A stretch of DNA of 51,352 nt from Prevotella sp. (GTDB taxonomy: Bacteria; Bacteroidota; Bacteroidia; Bacteroidales; Bacteroidaceae). Under the pieces are notes generated by a model. The model had not been told where the DNA came from, made no database searches, and saw only the letters and a program-made list of their open reading frames with translations. Positions 36,524 to 45,900 of this stretch are shown piece by piece (position 1 is the first letter of the stretch; every line of letters begins with the position of its first letter). Both the position numbers and the translations under genes were made by a program. The DNA is taken from positions 1 through 51,352 of the forward strand of contig JAEEQB010000031.1 of NCBI GenBank assembly GCA_016285075.1, read 5' to 3'.

Positions 36524-36714
36524 GGTACCAAAAGAGTGATACAAAGGCGGTACCAATGGAGTGATTTGAATGGTACCATGAAAGTGATATGAATGAGGAC
36601 AGATAATAACAAAAGGGAAAAAGAAAATGTCTGGTACCAGTGGTACCATAGATGCGCTACGAGAAATATATCCACGCTCAGCAGCGGTACCATGACAGCG
36701 CTACAGGCGGTACC
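36524..36714. repeat. phased GGTACC repeats at the left-hand (istA) end of the IS
   Basis: GGTACC occurs at 36524, 36549, 36572, 36633, 36642, 36686 and 36709. Most gaps are multiples of 22-25 bp, and an AGYGATA-like motif usually follows after ~5 bp. Together with the right-hand set this gives 11 hexamers. They probably bind IstA and may also affect istA transcription. Confidence 0.8.
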
Positions 36715-36732
36715 CGATGAGCGATATTATCA

Positions 36733-36739
36733 CTTCTAT
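36733..36739. repeat. right target-site duplication of the IS21-family element
   Basis: CTTCTAT, identical to 33930-33936, lies immediately after the terminal TATTATCA of the element. Confidence 0.9.
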
Positions 36740-36793
36740 CTGGAAAATCAGGAACTCAGCTGTGCTATTTCTTATTTCTCTCTTTTTTGCTAT
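36733..36793 (-). pseudogene. rhuM-like gene remnant, N-terminal part
   Basis: Read on the reverse strand this encodes AKKREIRNSTAEFLIFQIEG, which joins in frame to GKEQGVEV on the other side of the IS. The codon where a Met is expected (36793-36791) is ATA, one base from ATG, and there is no other start in frame before an upstream TGA. The start codon may therefore have been lost as well, before or after the IS insertion. Confidence 0.8.
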
Positions 36794-36996
36794 ATTTATC
36801 TTTTCGATTACAAATGTACTATTTTTTATTCACATATTCTTGCTTATAACCATTATTTACATCAGACATCAGCCATCAGATGTCACTCACCCGTCCCTAT
36901 GGCATTTCAATAATTGCTCCTAACATACCTCATTATATTTAATACGTTGGCAAATTTAAACTGATGTTGTCTCAATTCGTGGCACAAGTTCGAGAA

Positions 36997-37944
36997 TTAA
37001 GCCCCATTTTTCTGTGGTTCATACATCTGAGCTGCCTCTAAATGCATATTATAGATCTCATCTGCCAGCCATTGTGGCGAAAGCACCTTTACCTGACTAG
37101 CCCGGCTCAGGAAGTGGGCACTCAGATCTATGGTTGGTCTCATGTAGAGTTCAAAGTCTGCGAAATTCTCACCCCTTCCAATCTCCCGCTGGCTGTGGTG
37201 GATAGGCAGGTCTCTGATGTAGAAACGTTCATAGCCAAATGCTCTGATGACGATTCTTTCTGCAGGAGTACCGTCACCAACCAGTACACCATAGCATTCA
37301 TTAAAATATTCCTGGGCGTCAAAGTCTGGATCTATTTTGAACTTGATGTCAGTCATCGACATCTCCAGAATCCTGTCAAACGAGAATACACCGAAGTAGT
37401 CAGACTCAGGCTTCTCTTCAGTAGCATCACGGTGGAAGTGCCCCAGAATATACCAGCGTTGTTTCAACAGCTTGATGCAATAAGGCTCAAACACCAGATG
37501 ATTGGGCTTGTCAGTACCGTATTTCCTGTAGTCAACGGCAATTCTGACGCTTTTCTTCATGGCTTCAATCACCATCTTCAGATATTCGCCCTCGTATGGC
37601 ACCTCTTCCAGCAGGATCCTGTTTTGCAGCGACATACTCTCACTGACCACGTTGCTCACTGATAGTGTTGACAGCATCCAGTTCTGTACACTGTCCTCCC
37701 TGAGCACATAGTCATTACCGATGTAGTACTCCTAACCGTTCTGGCGGTCGCAGTCAATGTAGATGCCAAAAATGTCCTCTATGGCATCCTTATGGCGGGC
37801 AAAGGTAGAACGAGCCAGTTCTATGCCCTCACTCATATCCGACTGCAGCCACTTCTCATTAATTTCCGCAAACGTAATCCTCCGAGCCTTGCGAATGGTG
37901 TTCACAAGCCAGATGTACTCCTTGAACTTTGCCGGTATCTTCAT
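36997..37944 (-). pseudogene. WYL-domain transcriptional regulator broken by an in-frame TAG
   Basis: The 70 N-terminal codons (37944-37735) encode a winged-helix-like segment (FAEINEKWLQSD, ARSTFARHKDAIEDIFGI). They end at TAG (37734-37732), after which the same frame continues for 245 codons as the C-terminal WYL-type ligand-sensing region (AVDYRKYG, LKQRWYILGHF, DLSAHFLSRASQVKVLSPQWLADEI, as separate motifs). Relatives usually have Tyr at that place (NGYEYYI), so a single base change TAT/TAC to TAG explains it. WYL proteins often repress neighbouring defence genes. It follows the vWA gene by 32 bp on the same strand and could be the last cistron of that operon. Confidence 0.85.
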
Positions 37945-37976
37945 GTTGCTTCAATTAATTTTAAATGACCAATATT

Positions 37977-39701
37977 TTACCCCATATCATCCATAACCAT
38001 ATTACAGAATTCTTCAGCTTTATCAGACTGGAATACTTTTGCGCCAAGATCTTTCAATTTTTCGTAATTGGCCAAAGTTCTACTTTGGCCAATAATGAAT
38101 ACATATAATATATTGTCGTTATCAATATATTCCCTGAAATAATTCAGAGATTCTTGCAAATTTCCCAACTCACCGTCAGTAATGATAATCGTAACGATTT
38201 CATTCTTAGATTTATCTATTGTGTTTCGAATGGCAGATATCGGGAAAGTTGTACCACCTTGGCCATTTACTAATAACTGATTTCTAACGTCTTCATAGTC
38301 ATTTGTCCAATTTAAATTTACTCCGACCCTCTCACTGAATTCTATCAAAGCTATTTTACCTTGAATTTTTTCGAAGTAAGATATTATGCCATATGCAGCC
38401 AAAACAGCTTGATGCATATTACTCGACTCATCAAGGACGTTTTTCATACTACCTGAAGTATCCAAAACAAGCAATAAATCCCTATTCCTTTTTTCAACCC
38501 CATTAATATCATTTGTGGTTTTTTCCCATTTTTTTGTTGTGATTCCTGGAAGTATCTTAGGTGATGTCTGAAATGATAACATTATATCTAAGGTACCAAT
38601 AGGGTCACCTATCCTCCATGTTGAAGGAAATGTGTACTGTTCTTTATTTCCTGAATTTATATACTCTTCAATAGGTATGATATTAGCACCTTGGATAGAA
38701 AACCAGAGCTTATATTTTTCTGATTCGTTTAGGAACTTTATACCAGCGGCAGAAAGAACATCAGCAAACTCTTGAACATCAGTTTCTCCTGCTAATGCCG
38801 TTATTGCTTCTTTTATTTTATCAGGGTCTGCAAAGACAAAGGCACTACCATTCTCATCTCCATCTTTAGGCTTGGCAGGACTTATATTATAGCCACCCTG
38901 TTGAGATTGACCACTTTGTTGAGATTGACCACTTTGTTGAAATTGACCGCCCTGTTGAGATTGACCGCCCTGCTGTCCTTCATTATGTGGTGACAATTTA
39001 TCTTTGATATAAAGGTTAAAAAAAGTACGGGCATATTCTCTTGTTTTGATTAAGAATGATGCTTTATCCTCTATGCCATTGACTTTAAACTTTTCTGCCA
39101 ATTCATGAACGATTGCTAACAACTCTTGATCAGTCTCATTTATTTCAAGACTAGTTTCCCACAATGCCTCTTTTGTAAGAAACATTAATTTGCTATGACG
39201 AGGGCAATCTTTGATGTTTGCTCCTTTTTTGATCCAATTAATTTCGCTTATAAGTGTGTTTTGTGGATTCCTAAAATAGTTTTTTGTATCTACAATTATA
39301 TCTGCGGCTTGATTAGATATTGAGCCACAAGCATGCTGAATATCAATTCCCAAATGAGAAAATTCTTTTCTATAGACATCTATAATACATTTAAGCATAC
39401 GCAGATGAGTTATGACATCAAAAGGGCAACACATATAATGTTCTATTTCGTGCCTTGTCAGCACTTTTACCTCATCTTCAAATTCTTTGAAACTAATAGG
39501 TAACTTGCCAAAATTTAAATGTATCTGCCACGTATCATCTATCATTATATAATATTGACCTGTTATATAATCAGCATCATCTGGCATAAGAATCTTTATT
39601 TGAGGCATGGGTATGCCAAGAGTGTTATGATATTCACTCTCATATACAGATTCGATTGCATGTATGGCTATGTCTTTATAGATTTCTATGTTAGCAGTCA
39701 T
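37977..39701 (-). CDS. vWA-domain protein with N-terminal HExxH motif
   Basis: A 574-aa cytoplasmic protein, last intact gene of the seven-gene operon. Residues 1 to about 235 form a helical domain with H84-E-I-E-H88 followed by YMCCPFD, a zinc-peptidase-like signature that I recall next to vWA domains in MoxR-linked proteins. A Gln/Gly/Ser repeat linker spans 242-270. The C-terminal vWA domain (about 405-574) has the MIDAS motif DTSGS at 414-418, a QGGTTFP segment and ITDGEL, so it should bind a divalent metal and a partner. Its start overlaps the MoxR gene by 11 bp. Pairing of MoxR AAA+ and vWA proteins is well established. Confidence 0.85.
   Translation of the reverse strand: MTANIEIYKDIAIHAIESVYESEYHNTLGIPMPQIKILMPDDADYITGQYYIMIDDTWQIHLNFGKLPISFKEFEDEVKVLTRHEIEHYMCCPFDVITHLRMLKCIIDVYRKEFSHLGIDIQHACGSISNQAADIIVDTKNYFRNPQNTLISEINWIKKGANIKDCPRHSKLMFLTKEALWETSLEINETDQELLAIVHELAEKFKVNGIEDKASFLIKTREYARTFFNLYIKDKLSPHNEGQQGGQSQQGGQFQQSGQSQQSGQSQQGGYNISPAKPKDGDENGSAFVFADPDKIKEAITALAGETDVQEFADVLSAAGIKFLNESEKYKLWFSIQGANIIPIEEYINSGNKEQYTFPSTWRIGDPIGTLDIMLSFQTSPKILPGITTKKWEKTTNDINGVEKRNRDLLLVLDTSGSMKNVLDESSNMHQAVLAAYGIISYFEKIQGKIALIEFSERVGVNLNWTNDYEDVRNQLLVNGQGGTTFPISAIRNTIDKSKNEIVTIIITDGELGNLQESLNYFREYIDNDNILYVFIIGQSRTLANYEKLKDLGAKVFQSDKAEEFCNMVMDDMG
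38893..38978. repeat. 18-bp coding repeat in the vWA gene
   Basis: About 4.7 copies of an 18-bp unit (CCACTTTGTTGAGATTGA and variants) encode the QSQQ[G/S]G linker. As 18 is a multiple of three, copy-number change would alter linker length without a frameshift. Confidence 0.85.
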
Positions 39702-41427
39702 GACTACTTAAGTATTGAAAGATTTCATCGTTTTCATCTCCTTCATACACGAAATTATAGGAATCACGTGCAAATCGTACACTCAAAGTGCATTCATCTT
39801 TTGTGATGTCCATTATAGGATAATCGTGGTTCTTCAAAAGACCTAATTCTTCAAAATTAGGTGCAAATACTCGAATTGAAGAAAGAATTTTTGCATTATC
39901 TTTTACGCTTTTTTCTGAAAGCGTAAACTTAGATTTTCGCATTTTCATTGCTTTCAACCTATTATCAATCTTAGCAGACAGATATTGTCTGTTGGGAATG
40001 TCATATGCGAATGCCATCTCTTCCTTCATTGATTTCAACTCGTCTTTGTCAGCACAAGTATCAATTTTTTTATTATAATCTATAATTCTGCCATAAACAG
40101 GCAGGTACTTGTCTCTGAGTAATGGCAGTATTTCAACTTGAAGGATCAAGGAATTATAAGTAGTGCTGCCCGCTTCTGTGAGAAAAGCATCAAATTCAGT
40201 TTGTGATAGCTTTCCGGTCTTAACTTCATCAAACTTTGTTAACAGATGCTTTACACCATCAAACTCTTTCTTAATTAAATTAATGAGTGTACGTGTTCCG
40301 TTAAGATCTATGTTTGTAATAAAATCATTTAGATGTTTTTTACTACTCTCATCTTTCCAAGCTTCAGTCAAAGACAAAGTGAATTTTTTACTCAATACAG
40401 TTCTATGCCATATCATGTATGGAGCTAAAATCATAATGTGTTCTGTGGTAACTTGGGGAGCGCCAAGGAACCAGGCAAGAGCTTTGCCATATCGATATAA
40501 GTCCTCTTTTACACGTACGCTTAAAGGTTGTTTAATCTTATTGCAAACCTTCTCTTCTCCCTTCATTCGACAGTTTTCACAAAGATTTTTATCGACTGAT
40601 AAAGTGTCATTTGATTCTTTGGAAGCGCGCATGCATAAACGATATGATGCAATTAAATAGTTTATGAAAAGTTCAGCTTCTGGTGTATATGATATGGACT
40701 TAATATCCTTTTGGACTTCCAGCAAGTCAACATTTGGTAGATATTCCTCCAATTTGGCACGACTATTTTTGTCTCTTTTCCCAATAGTGCTAAAGCTGTC
40801 ATAATCAGGCATTGTGATAGGTAATGCTAAAGCAAATCTATCTTTGAAAGGAAGTGACAATTCTTCGTTCGCGTTGTCCTTTGGATTTAGAGTGGCATAA
40901 AGCGTAAATGGAGGTACAATTCTACTCTCGTCTTGATACTTTACACTTCCTTCTGCTAAAAGTGATAAAAGAATATTCTGAGCATATGGAGAAAGACGGT
41001 TAATCTCGTCTATGATTTTCCATCCAGAGTCAACAAAGGTGTTCCAAATAACATCAATTTTACCATATTTGTTGAGTGGTTTGTTGTTGGTTATTTGTGC
41101 AAAATCTAAACATCCAAGAATCTTCTCCTCTGTAAGTTGAGGATGTCCTCTTAGAATACAATCTTCGATTTTTTCTTTTGACAAATGATAGAATATTTGA
41201 CCTAGATATTTAGCAAGCGTAGTTTTGCCACCACCATGTCCACCATATAGCATCATAGTTCCTCGATCTACAAGTGCATTAATTACGGCAAGAGTTTCAA
41301 CCAAATACACTTTACGCCCTTTGAGTTTATCTGAACAAAAAGCTGCACCTGGAAGTTCCTCATTATGGACATAAAGACTTTCATTTCTCAGTCTGTCCAA
41401 GGATCTTACTATATCAATATTATTCAT
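39691..41427 (-). CDS. MoxR-type AAA+ ATPase
   Basis: A 578-aa ATPase. Walker A is GGHGGGKTT (residues 62-70), Walker B WKIIDEI (D140, E141), sensor 1 ATLNP (N181) and an arginine-finger-like FKDRF (R197). The ILRGHPQLTEEKILG and RLSPYAQNILLSLLAEG segments are typical of the MoxR/RavA group. A cysteine cluster CENCRMKGEEKVC in the second half could bind a metal. It lies 5 bp after the coiled-coil gene and overlaps the vWA gene. By analogy with RavA-ViaA it probably remodels a client presented by the vWA protein. Confidence 0.88.
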   Translation of the reverse strand: MNNIDIVRSLDRLRNESLYVHNEELPGAAFCSDKLKGRKVYLVETLAVINALVDRGTMMLYGGHGGGKTTLAKYLGQIFYHLSKEKIEDCILRGHPQLTEEKILGCLDFAQITNNKPLNKYGKIDVIWNTFVDSGWKIIDEINRLSPYAQNILLSLLAEGSVKYQDESRIVPPFTLYATLNPKDNANEELSLPFKDRFALALPITMPDYDSFSTIGKRDKNSRAKLEEYLPNVDLLEVQKDIKSISYTPEAELFINYLIASYRLCMRASKESNDTLSVDKNLCENCRMKGEEKVCNKIKQPLSVRVKEDLYRYGKALAWFLGAPQVTTEHIMILAPYMIWHRTVLSKKFTLSLTEAWKDESSKKHLNDFITNIDLNGTRTLINLIKKEFDGVKHLLTKFDEVKTGKLSQTEFDAFLTEAGSTTYNSLILQVEILPLLRDKYLPVYGRIIDYNKKIDTCADKDELKSMKEEMAFAYDIPNRQYLSAKIDNRLKAMKMRKSKFTLSEKSVKDNAKILSSIRVFAPNFEELGLLKNHDYPIMDITKDECTLSVRFARDSYNFVYEGDENDEIFQYLSSHDC

Positions 41428-41432
41428 ACTTG

Positions 41433-42983
41433 TTAGAATGTTTTTGTAAACGAAAGTGTTATTAGGCCCTTCTCAAGCAAATCTTGGATTTTTTGATAAT
41501 CAAAAGTTGTGCTATCAAAAGTTGTATTGTCGCCAAAACTATTAATCCATTCAATCTGTTCTTCCATTTGGGACTGTTTGAGAATGTTCATAAATGTATC
41601 TTTGGCTTTAGTCATGTCTGACAATGTTTCATAAATTGTTGCATTGTCTTTTGACATAGCAAGTAATAGTGTTCCATCTTTATCTAATGATTCATAACCA
41701 CTTTTTATATTCGGCAGGAACTTGTTTCTAGAGTTTTCCGAGTAAAGACTATCGAACTGACTTTGCAAATTGTCCTGTTTGGCTACAAGCTTTTCTAACA
41801 TAGAGCGTTTTGCTGCATATTGCTTGTAAAAGTCTTCAATATGCTGCTTAATTTTCACTCTTGTGTTACTCTCTAAAGTCCTCAACTCTTCTATCGATGA
41901 ATGGCATTTTTTGATAGTAGATGCAACTTTATCAAGTGGTGCAGACTTTAGTGTTGGTAGAACATTTCCGGTTCTGACATTGCGATATGTCAAATGAAGA
42001 AAATCTAATTCTGGCTTCTTCTCATAATCAGACCAATCATTATTATCAATATCTAATTCCTCTTCCTCATAGAATGCTTTGATATCATTGTATTTGTCTT
42101 GTAGCGGAGTCCAAGTCTTGTCAATGTAATCGTCCAAAACACGTGCTACATCTCCTTTTGTTATAAACATTTCTTTGTCAAATCTTGAAAACAAATATTT
42201 TAGATCTTCGTCTTCCGATTTGGCAATGCCTGTTTTCACCAAAATTGATATGCACTTCTTTATGGAAGTTATTCTATTTTGAGCTCTTACCCACAATTTT
42301 AGATTTTTTTCAGTATCATCAATATCTTTAAGGCTCTGTCCTTCAGCAATTGCGTTGTTAATAATAGGCGCATAAAAAGAAATGGTTATCTCTTTCTTTT
42401 GCTCGTCATCATACAATTCATCGATAGATGTATATGATAGCTCAGGAAGACTAGAGAGACCTTCATATTCTTCCTTTAGATTGTCAAGAAAAGCGTCTAT
42501 GCTATTAGCAAATAATTCGGAGTTGTTTAAGAACTTCGATATTACGGACTTCTGCTCGGATTGGAATTTTGTAACCAATGTTTTAAAGATATGTTTCTCT
42601 TCTTTTTCATTAGGAAGAGAATCAATTGCTACTAAAATGTCGTCAATTTTTGAACTATAGTTTTCGTAATCCTTGATGAGAAAAGCACGGAGTTTATCTG
42701 CATTGGTCTCGTTCTTTGAGTTATCTTTAATCCACTCAATAAACTTATCCAATCCAGGAGCGGCTATCTTTTCATAGATCTTATCAAAAAGTTCAACAAG
42801 TTTGTTCATGAACTTTTCATACTCCTTTTCGGATGCAATGGATTCCATATGAGTGGACAAGTCTTCCAGCTCATCTTTCCAATCTTGTTTAGAAAGCTCG
42901 TCTTTTAATGCTTTTGCATATTGCTTTCTGCTCTTTAACTTAAGAGCTTCTTCATACCTATTTTTTATCTTTGACTTATCCAT
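41433..42983 (-). CDS. coiled-coil protein of the MoxR-vWA operon
   Basis: A 516-aa product, very rich in Lys, Glu, Asp and Leu, predicted by eye to be almost wholly helical with several coiled coils (for instance KKCHSSIEELRTLESNTRVK and LEKLVAKQDNLQSQFDSLYS). No signal peptide, membrane segment or catalytic motif is seen. I do not recognise the family. I prefer the ATG at 42983, which overlaps the ATPase stop as ATGGATAA; a TTG lies 12 bp earlier. It probably bridges the large ATPase and the MoxR-vWA pair. Confidence 0.75.
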   Translation of the reverse strand: MDKSKIKNRYEEALKLKSRKQYAKALKDELSKQDWKDELEDLSTHMESIASEKEYEKFMNKLVELFDKIYEKIAAPGLDKFIEWIKDNSKNETNADKLRAFLIKDYENYSSKIDDILVAIDSLPNEKEEKHIFKTLVTKFQSEQKSVISKFLNNSELFANSIDAFLDNLKEEYEGLSSLPELSYTSIDELYDDEQKKEITISFYAPIINNAIAEGQSLKDIDDTEKNLKLWVRAQNRITSIKKCISILVKTGIAKSEDEDLKYLFSRFDKEMFITKGDVARVLDDYIDKTWTPLQDKYNDIKAFYEEEELDIDNNDWSDYEKKPELDFLHLTYRNVRTGNVLPTLKSAPLDKVASTIKKCHSSIEELRTLESNTRVKIKQHIEDFYKQYAAKRSMLEKLVAKQDNLQSQFDSLYSENSRNKFLPNIKSGYESLDKDGTLLLAMSKDNATIYETLSDMTKAKDTFMNILKQSQMEEQIEWINSFGDNTTFDSTTFDYQKIQDLLEKGLITLSFTKTF

Positions 42984-45900
42984 TATTGTCTTCAAATTTT
43001 AAGAGGTTGCTAATCTGAGATTTAAGCTCGTTATAATCATCTGCTAAGACCTTACAATCCTTGCACAGATTCAAAACCGATTCTAGTCTGGTTTTAATAT
43101 CTGTTGATGACAGAAGGACACGTGACAGATAAGTTGTAAATACAGACACATCGTTAGCCTTTAGTGTTTCTTTTTTGACAGGATTCAACTTTGTTGTAAA
43201 AACATTTTTTGTCTCATCCTTATGATACTTTAAGGAGTTACGCGTATTGTTCCAGCAATAATCTTCATTGTATCCCTTAAATCCATTTTTGGAGGCATCA
43301 GGAGATTTCATATTAATTAGTTTTGCTGCAAGCTTATCCTCATAGATTTCATTAATAGGTGACTGATATGTCCGATTTATAGTCTGCTGAAAACTATTTA
43401 ATGAATTTTTTACTGTTATCGTTTGCGAAGAAAGAATCTTTACAGAATCAACTATGTCTTCGAGACGACTATAAATAGATTTGACAATACAAAGAGCTGC
43501 TACACTTTCTGTTTCTTCTTTAAGTACCCGATTGCAATCCTCAAAGAGTCTGCCTACTTCTTGGAGTTTTTGTAAATATCCAAAGAATGGTTGACTGTCA
43601 TTTTCGCGCTGTGGTTTTTGAGCATATAGCAGAGTTAGCACTTCATTTATAGAGTTAGTAAGGGTAGCACGAATCTCATTTAATTCCGCTCCCTTTGTAG
43701 TAATACTGTTGATTAATGATTCTTTTAAACTGTTAATATCCATTTTTGAAACATACTGGGAAAAGTAAAGTAGTTTCATGAGCATTTCTGCTTTAGGACA
43801 GTTATACTTTAATTTATCGCTATACGTTCCAATCCAATGGTTCTCAAATGAATCATTCATGAAAGAATACAGATCCTCGAAACCTGTCGCAGTTGTTTCG
43901 GTTACCATAGCATTTGCAAACAAAAGGAGATTTTGTATAAACTTATCATCAACTTTAAATTTTTCAAAGATTTCCTTTAGTTCTTCAGAATCAGATAGTG
44001 CTGTCTTTAACTGATCGAAATGCAGAGTCTGAAGGACTTTATCCTCACTCGGAGAAAGATATAGACCTCCAGTTTGTGTTCCTACTTTCTTAAGCAACTC
44101 TAGTAAAGAGTTATGGCACGTATTTGATTTACTAGCCTTTTCCATTACATAAAGTAAGGAAATACATTTACTGCGGGGGTCAGCTACTTTTCCGTCAACT
44201 ACTTTCGTGAAATCACAAGGTATGTTATCTTCGTAATCAGACGCATTGCAGATTGCTTTAGCTAATGCGTCTTCAAAAACTTCTTGTGACTTTAACCTAA
44301 CAGCTTTTAAAATAGCATTGTCACCTTCACAGACTAATTTCTCATAATGTTCAATAGTCCTTCTAATTTCTTTTTGTGGAGTCCAGCTACTATCTTTTAT
44401 TTTTGTAATGACATCACGCACCTCATATGTCATGCCGTTAGGCGAGTATAAATCACCACATGCACAGCCTGCTATAACAATTTTGGCTACAGAGTCGATG
44501 AAATCTTGAATTTGACGTCCAAAATTGAATTTATAGTCATCAAATAGTTCAAATACAAGTTTCTTGTACTTGGCAATTGGTAAAAGTACGTCTCCATCCT
44601 TCGTTATTTTATTCTTAAGAGCTTCTATCTTCTCACTTTCTTGAAGATATACAACATGAAGCGTTTTTTTCGCTTTCTGATGCAGGTCAATCTTTACGCT
44701 GTTTATATATTTCTCAAGGCATACCAAATACGCATTTTGTTTTTCTTCCTCAAGATTTGGTACAAACACTATCATCTGATCGTCATATGAATCTGTAAGC
44801 AAAACAGTTTTTTGGAAGTCAATCATTTCCAATTTCTGTTCAAGTGACATACCACGATATCTGAGTATTGGAGAGCCTATAGGTTGCTCAAATATTTCTC
44901 GTAATGCGCGAAGAGAAAATTGAATAAAGAAAACTTCGCCTTTACTCTTATTAGCTTTGAATCCATCAAATAAGTTACTTAATTCTGGGAAGTCATCTGC
45001 TATTTGTTCTTCGTCTTTTGAATGCTCAACATGTTTAATACAGTCAAGCAAGAAGTCTCTTACTTCTTTTATAGCAGGAGCTTCACCATCTTCATATTGG
45101 CTAACAAAGTCATAAGTTAATTCTAACAATGGAATTAAGAATGAGTCCGCAAGAGCTTCTTCTGCATACTTGTATGGACTATTGAATGCTATTTCGCCTT
45201 CTTTGTTTGCACAAGCATCAAGAATATATGAAAAATACTTGTTAAGATGAGTATAATAATTAATATTCAAATACTTTGCATCTGAATTTTTGCACTTATC
45301 TAAAAAGAGAGATAAATCGTCCTTAATAGCAGGACACAATACCGTTTCTACATTTATGGTTTCATCTGAACAGAAAAAGCTTTTCGCATCATTTTCATCT
45401 TTGAATGCATCAATATAATCTTTTTCCATCGTAAGTTTACGCGGCTCAAAATTGAGCAACAAGTCCTTTACAATAGGAAACAAATGGCTGTCAATTGTTT
45501 CAAAATACGATGTTTTGAGATACGTAACTTCTTCGCCACCTTCGTCAATAGGCTCGTTAAAAATACTCTGAGTAACAAACTCAGAAGACTTATATCCACT
45601 CAGCATGTCATACTTTACATTATCGTGAAGTTTTTGAACATGCCCAGGACGACAACGAGACATCCACCAAATGAAATTAACATATCCATTTGCACATCCC
45701 TCCATAAATCTTCTTTTTAGAAGTGAAGACGCGGGGAATGGAATAGGAATTGTTTTAAGACGACGATTTGCTGCTGTTTCACTATCAGTATCACTACCTT
45801 TATCTTTTGCTACTTCATATCCTGACGCAGGACCATTTCCGATTACTAACTGGAAAGGGTGGGTCTGTACAATCTGATCAAAAAGCTCACGAAGAATACC

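Larger units (their letters stand above)
33937..36732 (-). mobile_element. complete IS21-family insertion sequence
   Basis: About 2.8 kb, with istA and istB on the reverse strand. Both ends read inward as TGA[C/T]AATATC[A/G]CTC and stay similar for ~50 bp, including two GGTACC hexamers. Seven bp (CTTCTAT) are duplicated exactly on either side, within the 4-8 bp known for the family. The insertion split a rhuM-like gene; removing the element and one duplication restores its frame. Both transposition genes look intact, so it may still move. Confidence 0.93.

Noticed and set aside
36633..36714. Extra GGTACC repeats as a separate integration array beyond the IS
   Set aside because: They lie inside the element once the ends at 33937 and 36732 are fixed by the 7-bp duplication.
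37732..37734. TAG read-through or codon reassignment as explanation of the split WYL gene
   Set aside because: TAG ends lpxD and other genes here, and prfA, which reads TAG, is intact in the window; a nonsense mutation is simpler.
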